Shown: in pieces, positions 47,641 through 58,285 of the stretch
Layout of the letters: each line of letters starts with the position of its first letter
Position numbering within the stretch: the stretch's first letter is position 1
From: Epiperipatus broadwayi
Lineage: Eukaryota; Onychophora; Udeonychophora; Euonychophora; Peripatidae
NCBI GenBank assembly: GCA_028023455.1
Contig: JAQFVV010000001.1
Location: 25,037,401-25,101,400 of the forward strand
DNA: 64,000 nucleotides
Direction of reading: 5' to 3'
The notes under the pieces: generated by a model
Seen by the model: the letters and a program-made list of their open reading frames with translations, nothing else
Database searches by the model: none
What the model was told of the DNA's origin: nothing
Position numbers and translations under genes: made by a program

Positions 47641-48655
47641 GAAGGTGTGGGAGTATAAATATAAACTGTAATTATACAGAAAGTGGGTTCTTGGTTTTTA
47701 TCCTGCGTTTGGAAAAAGATAAGGGGAATCTATATATAAAAGCCATAGAGTGGATAAAATGATTTGTGGAAATGGGATGGAGCAGAATAGAGAAGAATAT
47801 GGGAAAAATTTAGTGGGGAAGGGAAAGGTAAGGTAAGATGGCTAACAGATTTCTCTGGGCATAGTGGCTGAGAGATTCCTGACTTTGATAGAGGAGAACT
47901 CATAGGTCATCACGTGATTGTAAAAAGAAACATCCTGAAAAGGTTCCATTAAGGAATGAAAGCCAGGTTGATATATTAAAATTTTTTATTTATAGTGAGT
48001 TGTCATTTTCAATTTTGTTTTAAATTGATTAATCTTAATTATATATATATATGATAAACAAAACAAGTTATACATTTCGTAACTTGCTATAGCTTGCATT
48101 TAATAATCACTAGATGGAGTTTTATCAATAGCCCACAATCAAGCTTTGTTTACATAAATGCTGAGAGAGATAGAATTCAATATCTCTTTCAAATTGTCTC
48201 CAACCTTTAAACCATGGTTTCAAGCTAGTTGGCTCACGTCAGTAAAGGGTAGCAATTTGCATATTCATGTTTTAGTCACCCTAATTAAAAATAACTAAAA
48301 AATTTAGAAATTAAAAAAAAATTTTTTTTTAAATTTTGTAATGCATAAGCTGGGCATTGCAAAAAGGTCCTATGCATATAGTTGATGAAATCTTTTTTAT
48401 TAATGTTTTTATTTGTAATTTCTCCCATTATGTAAGTTTTAACAGCATAATGTATTTACAAAAACAAAATATACTTTAAAAAAAATGATAGAATTGACAT
48501 GCAGTTCACATCAATTCTATAATTCACATGTGAAAACTACTTTTCTTTCCAATATTACACAAACAGCAGGGAAAAAATTAAAGATTTTTACCCCTTTAGC
48601 TATTTCTACTTTTATTTGTAATTGCAGATGGAACAGAAGGAAAATGACTAAAATT
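47640..48655. other. LINE 3' flank and AT-rich DNA
   Basis: Probable LINE 3' untranslated sequence to about 47960, then AT-rich intron DNA. No gene recognised. Confidence 0.45.
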
Positions 48656-48659
48656 TATT

Positions 48660-48960
48660 TATCATTTTAATAGTAATAATTTCTATTAATCATTCATTAG
48701 ACTAGAGATTATCCACTTAATAAATAATATGTCTGTATTAAAATTTTGACCATATCAATTTCTATCCATTTTTAATACTTTGTGAAGGAGTGTAATTATA
48801 AACCTATCAAAACAACTAAAAAAGGTACATGATCCTCATAAGATGCACATTTCCAGCACTCATCAGATGGCTCATATTACAATCTGCTACACATATCTAT
48901 CATTGTTCAGTATTGTAAGGGTAGCTTACAATCCAACCTTTGTTCACTCTCATTACCAAA
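48660..48960 (-). repeat. Hammerhead-bearing repeat, family 3, copy 1
   Basis: On the - strand: ATCTGATGAGTGCTGGAAA, TGTGCATCT, GAGGATCATGTAC, TTACACTCCTTCACAA, AATGGATAGAAA, TAATCTCTAGTCTAATGAAT. The same order is found at 51560-51890 and 51895-52220 on the + strand. Confidence 0.75.
48850..48866 (-). ncRNA. Hammerhead-like core 5 (stem II deleted)
   Basis: CTGATGA, GTGCTG, GAAA: one half of stem II is missing compared with core 7 at 52029. Non-functional. Confidence 0.3.
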
Positions 48961-48969
48961 TCATAGTCA

Positions 48970-51290
48970 TTTTTAATGAAAATTTAGTTAATAGGTGGTT
49001 AAGCATGTATTTTCACTTTATGGAGTAAATAAACCCACACACACACATATATATATATAGGTGCAACAAATCTTTATTTTTCACTATAGTAAACAAATAT
49101 CACAATAGATTAGTTTCACTTATCTATTAGAAATATAAAACTCTAATTAACAAGAAATCATACTAGTATATATGTATACAAATAATGAAACTCATGTCAG
49201 TATATTGTACATCATTATACAAGACTTGGACTAAGTAAACATGGTAATGACCTAATGTCAAAATAGTCATTAGATAATCAAATATGGATGAAAGCATAAT
49301 TCTCCTATGTAATTTTATTTTACTTATGATCAATATAATACACACAACAGTAGGTAGCACACAATGATGGAAAAGGAAATAAAATGTGAGTACACTAAAC
49401 AACAGAAGCTGGGTCCAGTATAAAAACAAACCCAGTTCATTACCATCATTTTTTACTATTTTCAAAGGATGCAAAAGCTGTATAATAACATCAGAAAATC
49501 AAACAGTCAAATCTAAGATAACATGGACAGCTTATTCAAACACTCCAAATTATTCGTTTGATTGTTGTAACATGAATTACAAGACACTACAGTTGATATT
49601 TAAACAGAAATAATTCTAATAGTTTTGTACAATTGGATAAAATAATTGAATTGATTTAAATAGACATTTAAATAAAAAGGACCATGCTATTCTTCAAATA
49701 CAGATAAAATAACAAAATAGAACATCATCAGTATAGTTATATATAAATGATGGAATAATTCTGTTCTTATAAAAATTTATTAAATACCAAACAGTGAATT
49801 AAGAAAACTGTAATTGTTTATAAACTGCAAAACATTGTACTCCAGCTAATTCAATAATGTCATAGGGTTATAGTGTTATCAGCCCTGACTATAGAAAGCA
49901 CGATGATTTAATATCCAATTGTATAAAGCCTGTTGAAATATCAAATGCCCCATCCTAAATGTCTAGATGGATACAGAATGAAAAAAAACAACAGATGGCA
50001 ATAACATCATTCCAGATATGTTGCTGAAAAGTCCCTATGAATAATGCATGACTTGTCATAGAAGTATGACCAGAACAATGATGAATATGTATCTATCACA
50101 GACATTAGTTACCGAATTCATGAACATTATGCAAGATAACTTGAAGAAAGTCTTAATTTGTTATCTAATCTTTTTTATTTTATATATACATTTGTAAAAT
50201 TCTGTATTTTTATTTATTTATTTCACTTCTGCATTTGGAAACCTAAATCTCTATAACTTGGAAGAGTCCATTGTAGTTGAAGTCAAGAAAGTGCAGGTAG
50301 GAATGTTGTTAAGTTAGAAAAAAAAATTTCTATTGAATAAAATTTAGGTTAACTCTCCCTCTATTGTAAGGTAAGATTTTATTTGATATTATTCCATATT
50401 AAAAACATGCACTTGCTACAGGACAGAGTTTGTGTTATTTTTTATTTGTTAACTAATGATAGTTTATTCAATATGAATAATTAATATTCTTGCATGAATG
50501 TTCTTTTCTATCAAACTTGTACAGTATGTAGATAAGGGGGTGGTGGTCCTCAAAGAAGATGGAACCTCTACAGTTGGAATTAGATTATGAAGCTATTGCA
50601 TACACCTTCATATAATCTTGTTAAATAGTTATTTAGCTTCGTAATCATTCATTGCAAGAGTGAATTAATAATTTTTCTTTTCATCATCCTTATCAACTTT
50701 GTAAATATGTAGTGGCTTTATGTACAGCTACAATGGGAAGGGTTGGAGTAATAAATTTAATCATTAATGTGATAGGGCTACATACTTGTCACACACATGT
50801 ATATACTTATTTTTTTATGTTAAAAGTTTTTGAATTTTTTATTTATTTTGTTAGTCAATAAACATTGTTAACTTGATTTTCATTAAATAGTCTCTGGTTT
50901 GTCAAAGTTATTTATTCATTTGTTCATCAATTCATAACCAGATACACATGTGTCTACAATACATTTTGTTATATCAGGATAGATAAGTCTTCAATTCAAT
51001 TGGAATTTATATGGAGGTATTGAATTACTATCTATGTTAAATTCACCCCTGAAGAAAGCCAAGTGCAAAATTCTCCCTGGGTTTGAATTCTGAGGCATGT
51101 GGAATCCGAAAGAGGAATGAGGTGTGGATGAACTAGCCTAAATTATGACTGGATTTAATGTGTAAACCTAGAGTTAGCCCATTGGAAGTAGACATGATCA
51201 TTGGTTAGGTACTTCATCACATCATGCATGACATCCTAACTGAAGACCATAGATCTGGTCATAGTCAGATGCATTCCCTTTCTTCTGGTG
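48970..51290. other. NEIL3 intron, unassigned
   Basis: A CA/TA microsatellite at about 49037-49061. The stretch 50960-51290 is more balanced and includes CCCCTGAAGAAAGCC, reminiscent of the terminus cores but too degraded to assign. No coding frame supported. Confidence 0.4.
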
Positions 51291-51299
51291 GAAAACCCA

Positions 51300-51556
51300 G
51301 ACCATAACAGTATATATAGATAGCCAATTACTAGTTTAATTAATAAATGCCAAACTTACTGCCCTCACAACTTTAACACAAACCACCCAATGGAAGTATA
51401 TGAATAATTTTTTTAGTCATTAATCAGACTAGTGATTAAGCATTTAATGAATACTATTTCTATAGTATTATTTTCATTATACCACCTTTCATGCAAGGTA
51501 GAGATTGGTTCCTATCTGTTTTTATTAAGTGGATAGTCTGACTAATAAAAATTATT
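51300..51556 (-). repeat. Family 3 repeat, partial inverted copy
   Basis: The - strand shares GGCAGTAAGTTTGGC, AATTAAACTAGTAATTGGC and the CATTAAATG / AGACTA block with the copies that follow. The hammerhead-like part is absent. Confidence 0.65.
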
Positions 51557-51673
51557 AATATACTTCTATTAAGTGATTTGTGTCAAAGTTGTGAAGGCAA
51601 TAAGTTTGACACCAATTAAACTAGTAATTGGTTATATATATATAACATGATAAAAATATGTGATCTTGACCAA

Positions 51674-51699
51674 CTGATGAGTATTTGTTCAGCATGAAA
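51674..51699 (+). ncRNA. Hammerhead-like core 6
   Basis: CTGATGA, partly mismatched stem II (GTATTTG/TTCAGCAT), GAAA, then TGTG. A downstream CACA at about 51730 followed by TA could close stem III and give a UA cleavage position; GATC/GATC could form distal stem I. Confidence 0.35.
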
Positions 51700-52028
51700 T
51701 GTGTGTCTTGAGGATCATACATCTTTTTCACATATTTTTGATCATAAGTCTATGATTATACTCCTCCACAAGATGTTAAAAGTGGATAGAAACCAATCCC
51801 TACCCTGTGTTAGATTTGTGTAGTGAAAATTACACTACAGAAATATTATTCATTAAATGAATAATCTCTAGTCTAATGAATGGATAATAAAAATTATTAA
51901 TATACTTCCATGCATCAAAATAGTAAGGGTAGCAAGTTTGACATTTATCAATTAAACTACAGTAATTGGCTATCTATATATACTCAACAATGATAAAGAT
52001 GTGTGCAAGAGATTGTATTCTAAGCCAA

Positions 52029-52054
52029 CTGATGAATGCTGGTTCAGCATGAAA
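52029..52054 (+). ncRNA. Hammerhead-like core 7 (best preserved)
   Basis: CTGATGA (52029-52035) is followed by a perfect 6-bp stem II (ATGCTG, loop GTT, CAGCAT) and GAAA (52051-52054). TGTG after GAAA can pair with CACA near 52096, but the next bases are TG rather than U-H, so this copy would not be expected to cleave. Confidence 0.45.
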
Positions 52055-52632
52055 TGTGCATCTCGGGTATCATACAACTTTGTCACATGTCTTTGATCAT
52101 ATGTTTATGATTACATTTCTCCACAAGGTGTTAAAAGCAGATAAAAACTAGTCCCTAACTTTCATGAGAGTGGTGTAGTGAAAATTACATTACAAAAGTA
52201 TTACTCATTTTAAAAGTGTTAATAATACAACCCTAAATTATATATATATATATATGTATTTCTTATGACTTTTTTTTTGTATACATTTTATTTTTAATAA
52301 TAATTTATACTAAATTGTCTCACTAAATTATATTAAATTCGTTATCTAGAAAGTATAATTATTTTTAATATATATAATATTAAAAGTTTGTCAACAATTT
52401 ATGGAAGTCTTAGAATCAAATACTGTAGATGCAGTGACCTAACTGAATTATAAATATATGCATTTCTTAAAATGCATACGTAGTCATGATTATTCACAAA
52501 TTTCAGTGACCATGATAAGGCTTGGAATCAAATATGGCAGATATAGAGCATCATTAAACATACATAAGCCTACCTATGTAGTCACATGATTATATATTTT
52601 ATACATATACATATTCAACTATTGACTGTTAC

Positions 52633-52810
52633 CTCATTTTTTATTATATTTCCTACACCAGGTAAAATTGTTTGATCTAATAAAACATCACAAATAAGAC
52701 GATTATTATGATATCGAATTTCTTTAAAAGCTCTTTTGGCATTAAATCTAGATGAACAAATATCAAGTTCATGTAGGTTTTCATATTTTATCAGGCAATC
52801 TTCCACAGAT
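52633..52810 (-). CDS. NEIL3: NEIL3 exon: glycosylase H2TH region with NIIKNE motif
   Basis: A 178-nt exon lies between a TATTTTAG acceptor and a GAG|GTAACA donor. It encodes 'SVEDCLIKYENLHELDICSS', 'RFNAKRAFKEIRYHNNRLIC' and 'DVLLDQTILPGVGNIIKNE'. The last block is diagnostic: Fpg/Nei glycosylases have LLDQ..L.GIGN.Y..E, and NEIL3 has the variant LPGVGNIIKNE. NEIL3 removes oxidised bases and unhooks interstrand crosslinks in replicating DNA, in the nucleus. The asparagine of GNI contacts DNA. Entry phase (one base) fits the exon at 53029 and yields R-S-V. No stops, key residues intact. Confidence 0.95.
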
Positions 52811-53028
52811 CTAAAATATAATAAAAATTCAACAAATATAAAACTGGAATAAATGTTTAGAGTTAATTTTTAAATTAAAACACAAATCAATAAACTTTAA
52901 AATAACATCTTACTAATTAAATATAAGTTCAAAGGCCACATTTATCATAAAAATAAGAATAAGGGGGAAAAAAAATCAATTAATATTTTAAAATTATTTG
53001 ATCAAAATATTGAATGCAAATTGCTTGC

Positions 53029-53169
53029 CTGATATCTACAGAACATTCATAAAGCCCAATTACATCTTGATCCATGTGGAGTTCTAGCTTTGGAAAATTT
53101 TCTTTGTTGCAACGAAATTCAAATGATTCTTGATTAAAGCGAATAAATCCTCCCATTAAAAAATGAACT
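53029..53169 (-). CDS. NEIL3: NEIL3 exon: end of the N-terminal beta-sandwich
   Basis: The 141-nt exon follows a TGTTGCAG acceptor and encodes 'VHFLMGGFIRFNQESFEFRC', 'NKENFPKLELHMDQDVIGLY' and 'ECSVDI'. It matches the NEIL3 stretch 'HFGMKGFI.IN...P.LE..L..D.I..F..SVELR'. It ends CAG|GCAAGC: the donor is GC, not GT. Splicing there completes an arginine codon with the next exon and keeps the family pattern VELR/VDIR, whereas the only nearby GT would break it. A lysine found in the human sequence (MKG) is glycine here (MGG). Upstream exons with the catalytic N-terminus were not located; they would lie past the Gypsy element or outside the window. Confidence 0.9.
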
Positions 53170-53481
53170 CTGCAACAGCAAATAATAATAATTAAATGTA
53201 ATGAATGAAATAGTGTAAGATATAATATAGGATTTGAATCAGATTCTTTTTAATTAAGTTAGGGCTAGTTGTACATATGATACTATTGTTGATTATATTA
53301 AATACAATAACTATTTACTTTTTTTTTTTTAAAAAAAAAAAAACAATACCTTCACGTAAAAATTTAAATAGTTGCTTTATCGTATTATTCTTCAGAATCA
53401 ATAAAATCTTCAAGCAGTTTCTAGTATACTATTTTTTCTAATTATTCCATAATCATTAAAAGTGCGTATTTTTCTTCATTC

Positions 53482-53665
53482 TTATCCTTTAAGAAATAAT
53501 GCAATTAGCTTTTTGGTGAAAGGATTAAAATTATTTTGCACCTCCACCATAATATCATTAAATAAAAAGTATATAAAATTACATTCTTTTATTGCATTTA
53601 CAACACTAGGCTCAGCAAATACATTTGTAATGTTTTCTATACCAAAAGATTTAACAATTTTAGTT
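53482..53665 (-). CDS. Unidentified - strand frame upstream of NEIL3 exon
   Basis: After a TTTCTGTAG acceptor-like site the - strand is open for about 60 codons: 'TKIVKSFGIENITNVFAEPS', 'VVNAIKECNFIYFLFNDIMV' and 'EVQNNFNPFTKKLIALFLKG', then TAA at 53482. It does not resemble the NEIL3 N-terminus. The composition is protein-like, so it may be a remnant of another mobile element. Function unknown. Confidence 0.3.
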
Positions 53666-54118
53666 CTACAGAAATAAATTTAAATTGGATAATCTAATTT
53701 GACTTATAGAACTTTTAAAATAATTTTTATTATATTTAATTTATAAAAAAATATCGCTCAGTAATAATAGTCAAACCCAACATTATAAACTTTACTAAAG
53801 AATTTTACATCTAACATAACAGTAACTTCATATTAAATAATAATTTTATCATTTAATAAATTATATAATCTGTACAAATCATATTAAACTACGATAACTC
53901 TATCACTCTAATGAAATATTCTATATACAATCCTATTAGTGATTCTTGAAAATAAATATTAAAAACATTAAATATAACCTAAATGTATTTTCCAAGCGGA
54001 ACATTCTTTGCAATAAGATAAAATGCTCAAAAATATTAATGGAACACTTTTATAAATAGTTCTTAATTCGTTTAATTTTATTTTTAAATAAAGAGAGCAT
54101 TTTCAGAAATATAAAATA

Positions 54119-54873
54119 TGTTAGGTATGTGCGTATATTCATATATACAAATAAAATAAGTAGTATTTAGTAAAATAATATTATATCTGTAAAAGCAAGC
54201 ACTTAGATTAATTAAATAGTTTTAATTAAAAAAGTAAATCTTATACTTATAAAGATTAGCTATATTGATAATCAGTATTAGCAGAGATATTAATTAGTTT
54301 CTGAACAGATTGTTGATAATGAAAATTCATTGGTAAAAATAGATAAATGGAATGTGAACTGCATTATCTGATCACAAGAATAGAATATGGGAACTCTAGA
54401 TATGGACCACCATGTGGGCAGCGGATGGCCAATCAAAAGAGACATTCTACAACACCCAGAATAGTACGTGTAGTCGAACAAAAACAGAAACTTGCTAGGT
54501 GAAGCTCCAGAAATGCAGATGTGCCATTCAATGGATGCTCCAGGCACACTCACTTCACCTTAGCCTTGCAGAGAAGTTTACTTCCTGACTAGTGAAAGTA
54601 AACTTAAGGACTCGCAATAGGTCGTATCGATCTATACTATTATTTTTATAAGCCTTCAGACCCATATGGGTATGTCTATAGAGTATGAATATAATGAGTG
54701 TATAATATATATTGGATATAATTACTAATGATTTATTATCTTCATGCTTAATCCTCTATAAATAAAACTCTGTTAACTTTAAATTACTTGCTGCGCCATT
54801 TCACATTAATCTTAGTATTTCTTTATTTAATTATGTTTGCAATCCATTTGGTAATAGAGTGCCACTAGACACA
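54119..54873 (+). repeat. 5' LTR of a Ty3/Gypsy element
   Basis: A 755-bp TG...CA repeat matches 58286-59075. Shared blocks include AGTAGTATTTAGTAAAAT, AATTAAATAGTTTTAATTAA, GCAGATGTGCCATTCAA, TAATGAGTGTATAATATATA and AATAAAACTCTGTTAACTTT (with an AATAAA poly(A) signal). No target duplication is obvious at the outer edges. Confidence 0.85.
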
Positions 54874-55800
54874 AAAATTGGCACAATCAGTCTTGATTAT
54901 GAACATCAATGATCTGAATCCTCAGCAAATTGCACAATTGTCAGTTGAGAACAATTAGTACCTTGATAGCTGAATAGGTCAGTGTCTAACTAATTGAATT
55001 AATAAAAGAAATCTTTTTTGATAAATTGACCAAGTCATCATAATGCTGCTGGCTATTGCAGAATTTGACATCAAAGAGGCAAGTGAATGGCCCCTGTATG
55101 TCCAGCAGATAAAGACATTTATAAACAGAGTGGTAAAAGATAAATGTAAAACAGTGACATTATTATGTTTTGTTGGAAAAGGGGTCATTCAAATAGCAAA
55201 TAAGCTTTGCAAACCCCAAACTCAGAGAAGAGTTAATATTTAACCAAGTCAAAGATCATTTGGCTGACTACTTTAACTCTCACAAGTCTAGGCACATCAT
55301 CTGACTCCATTTTTGAAATCACTGACAAGACAATAATGAGAAAATGCAAGATTAAGATACTGCCCTTCGTGAACTTGCCAAAAACTGTGTTTACAACTCA
55401 TACCTGGAGAAAGCTCTCCTTGAACAATTCTTATGTAGTAACAGTCTGAGACAACAGTTACTAACAGATAAAGACATTATTTATAAAGAAGCTATTAAAC
55501 ATGGAATAGCTTACAAATTGGTTTTACAGCAAGCCAAAAAATTTACTGACATGAAAGTAGTGGACAACGAGCTATTAGAAATCCACAAAGTTGACAAATC
55601 TAAAAGAAGGGTACCCAAACAAAGGAGAATAATTGACAGAAATAAAAGTTGAATAACGTGTTTTTATTGTGGCAAACCCGATCACATGGTTTGTGAGTGT
55701 TTTTACAAAGATGAACACTGTAAGCACTGCAATAAGGTTGGCCACATTGAAAAATATGTAAAAACAAGAAATTTCAAAATTACTTAAAAAATTTACAGAA
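54874..55800 (+). pseudogene. gag: Gypsy gag region
   Basis: The frame starting 'MLLAIAEFDIKEASEWPLYV' at 55043 and continuing through frame breaks is gag-like ('F...W..Y.....F'). Near 55659 it has a CCHC knuckle 'CFYCGKPDHMVCEC' and a second knuckle 'CKHCNKVGHIEK' whose last cysteine is lost to a frame slip near 55757. These knuckles bind element RNA in the capsid. Several stops show it is dead. Confidence 0.75.
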
Positions 55801-58265
55801 AACTCCTATCCATGGAAATTGACAGCAGTAGCAGTGTGTCTTTAGTTTCCATTTACAATTGGAAAACCATCATGGCTGAGATGAGACAGCCACCTAAGCT
55901 GATGTGTACCAATCTTAAATCTCAGGTCATTACCGGTAATGTCATTAAAATCAAAATGTAACACAGGTCCAAATTACCTCCAACAGCGATAAAAAAACTA
56001 AAACTGCTGTTATATATAGTTTCTTGTTCCTATAAACCCCTCATTGGCTGTGATTGGTTTCAGAAACTCGGAATAAAAATTTGCATTGATCAAAAACATT
56101 GACATTGAGAAAAACATTAGAGATCATTTTCCTAAACTTTTTGATAAGGAACCAGAAATGATTAAAACCAAATTGGTGTCATTAGAAATTTCACCAGAAG
56201 CAGTGCCTATAATTTGTAGACTGCAAAAGATCCTTACACTCAGAAAGTAAAAATAGTGGAGGAAATAAATTGATTGGTTAAGAACAGCATATTTGAAGAA
56301 ATAGAAGAAGCTGAGTGGGCTACTCCTTTAGTGATAATAATTAAACTTAATGGACAGATGTTTGTGTGATAATTACCACATATTTATCAACAAAGCAATA
56401 AATAAACATGCATACCCTGTTCCAAATTTCAGGGAAATTATAGCATCGCTATAAATATCTAAATATTTTTTAAAATTGAATCTGGATGTGGCTTTCCACC
56501 AAATCCTGGTTAACAACAAAGCTACTGAAATTCTAACACTCACTATGCACATAGGATTATTCAAGTGCAAATGACTTATGTTTGGCATAGCCTTAGCACC
56601 CAGTATATTTCAAGAAAAAGTTGAGACCGTTCTTAGCAGACTCGAAGGCATCATTCCTTACTTTGATGACACATTAGTCACCACAATTTCAGAAAATGAA
56701 TTGAGTATGCATATTACAAAAGTTTTCCAAAGACTAGAGGAATTTGATGCAAAATTAAATGCAAAAAACTATATATGAAAGACTACAGAAATAAAGTTTC
56801 TGGGAAACATGGAGTCAAGGTCAAGGACAAGCTCCCCCCCCAAAAATGTCAAAGCAGTATCTGAAGCACACAGACTTAACAAAGTAAAGCAGCTTCAGGA
56901 TTTTTTGGATCTTTGTGAACTATTTCAACTTCCTGGATGGCAAAGCACACATAGCGAGGTTGCTATATGATTTATTTAAAAAAAACCAGAGATGGAAGAG
57001 GGAAGCAGCACAAGAATAAGTATTTCTGTGTACCAAAGCCCTTCTCACATCAAACAAACTACTGGTACACTATAACAGTGATTTAGAAATAACTCTGTCA
57101 ACTGATGTATCAGAATATGGCATTGGGGTAGTAATATGCCACCCAGCCCATTCTGGTGAACATCCATAATCATAAACATCATTCACCTTCTCCAAGGTAG
57201 AAAAAAATTACAATCAGCTAGACAATGAAGCATTTCCCATAGTGTTTAGAGTTTATAAATTTCACCAATTTCTGTACAGATATCACTTTCAAATAATTAC
57301 TGAATATAGCTGCCTGAACACTTAAGCCCTCATACATTGAAATAGTTTAACATAGTTAGTTGCAGGCTACAATTATAGCTCAAATATAAAAAAGGTAAAA
57401 AAATTGATCATGCTGATATATTATCATGAATACCAGACAAGTTAGAAAAAGAAGTAAATCATGTAGAAATTAACTACATCATCACATACAAAAGACAGAC
57501 TCTTAATAACTCAAAAGTAGTCATTGGACCAGGGAAGATGCTGGCTACAGATGAATTATGGAAAAAAAATCAGCAAAGGTTGGCCAAAACAAAGGTCCTT
57601 TTTTCTGCACCTTGAGCTATGGAAAGCTCAGGAACATCTGTCCATCTGCAATTGATGTATACTTAGATGTGAGTAGGCAGCAGATCACATATACTCAATC
57701 TGTTACATGAAGGTCATCTGGTCATTGTCAGGGTGAAAGTGTTAGCTCATAGTTATGTCTAGTGGCCAAAATTAACAGTGACATTAAAATGTGTATAAAA
57801 TAGGTACAAATTATCAGTTGTATGTGAAAGCACTTCCAGTCAAAGTCAAATCCTGAAAAAGAAGTTTAAGAAATCACCACAGAAATATCTAGGTCATAGA
57901 TTGTGGATCAAGCTTGCTGAAAGCAGGTCACCTGAAGATTATGAAGCACCTTATGTACCAAACTACAAATTTGTACCTACAGAATGCATATGGGTATTGA
58001 CAGATTTTGGACAAAGGCTGAAATTGTATGCCAATTAATCAAGTAAGTGATGACCATTTGAATGGCAGACAAAAGAATGTTACATAAACACACCAACCAG
58101 TTGTGGAAAGATATAGAACAAAATAAATGCCACAACTGTTTTTGAAAAACCATAACAGCAATGCAGTCCCTAATGAAAATACTACAAACTTTGAAAGAAA
58201 AATTCCCTTCTACCTTAATTATTATGTTTTAAGTTCAGAGAATATGAAAAAAGTAAAATGTGAAT
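55800..58265 (+). pseudogene. pol: Gypsy pol region (PR, RT, RNase H, IN)
   Basis: Domains in order. The protease site 'MEIDSSSSVSLVS' near 55812 has D-S-S where D-S/T-G is needed. Reverse transcriptase shows 'MFGIALAPSIFQEKVE' and 'YFDDTLV' near 56578-56680, the YxDD box. RNase H shows 'LSTDVSEYGIGVVI' near 57095, then 'NYNQLDNEAF'-like and 'FHQFLY' blocks. Integrase has the zinc region 'EGHLVIVRVKVLAHSYVWW' near 57705 and a badly broken core. The RT-RH-IN order identifies Ty3/Gypsy (Copia has IN first). No envelope gene is seen. Many stops and shifts; inactive. Confidence 0.8.
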
Positions 58266-58270
58266 CTCTG

Positions 58271-58283
58271 AACTTGGGGGAGG
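58271..58283 (+). promoter_or_regulatory. Polypurine tract of the Gypsy element
   Basis: A purine run ending GGGGGAGG lies directly before the 3' LTR start, where plus-strand DNA synthesis is primed. Confidence 0.6.
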
Positions 58284-58285
58284 TA

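Larger units (their letters stand above)
51560..52220 (+). repeat. Family 3 repeat, two tandem copies
   Basis: Copies at about 51560-51890 and 51895-52220 share AGTTTGACA, CAATTAAACTA, GTAATTGG, CAACTGATGA, TTCAGCATGAAATGTG, CATACA, TTTGATCATA, TCTCCACAAG and GTGTTAAAAG, ending GTGTAGTGAAAATTACA. Together with the inverted piece at 51300 they form a small cluster like other Penelope termini in this window. Confidence 0.8.

Noticed and set aside
52400-52600. Two stretches reading 'VFDSK' and 'IFDSKPYHG' on the - strand, considered as the missing NEIL3 microexon (expected 'LFDSGLHP')
   Set aside because: They are two copies of a short local repeat, lack a convincing acceptor-donor pair in phase 0, and lose the GLHP residues.
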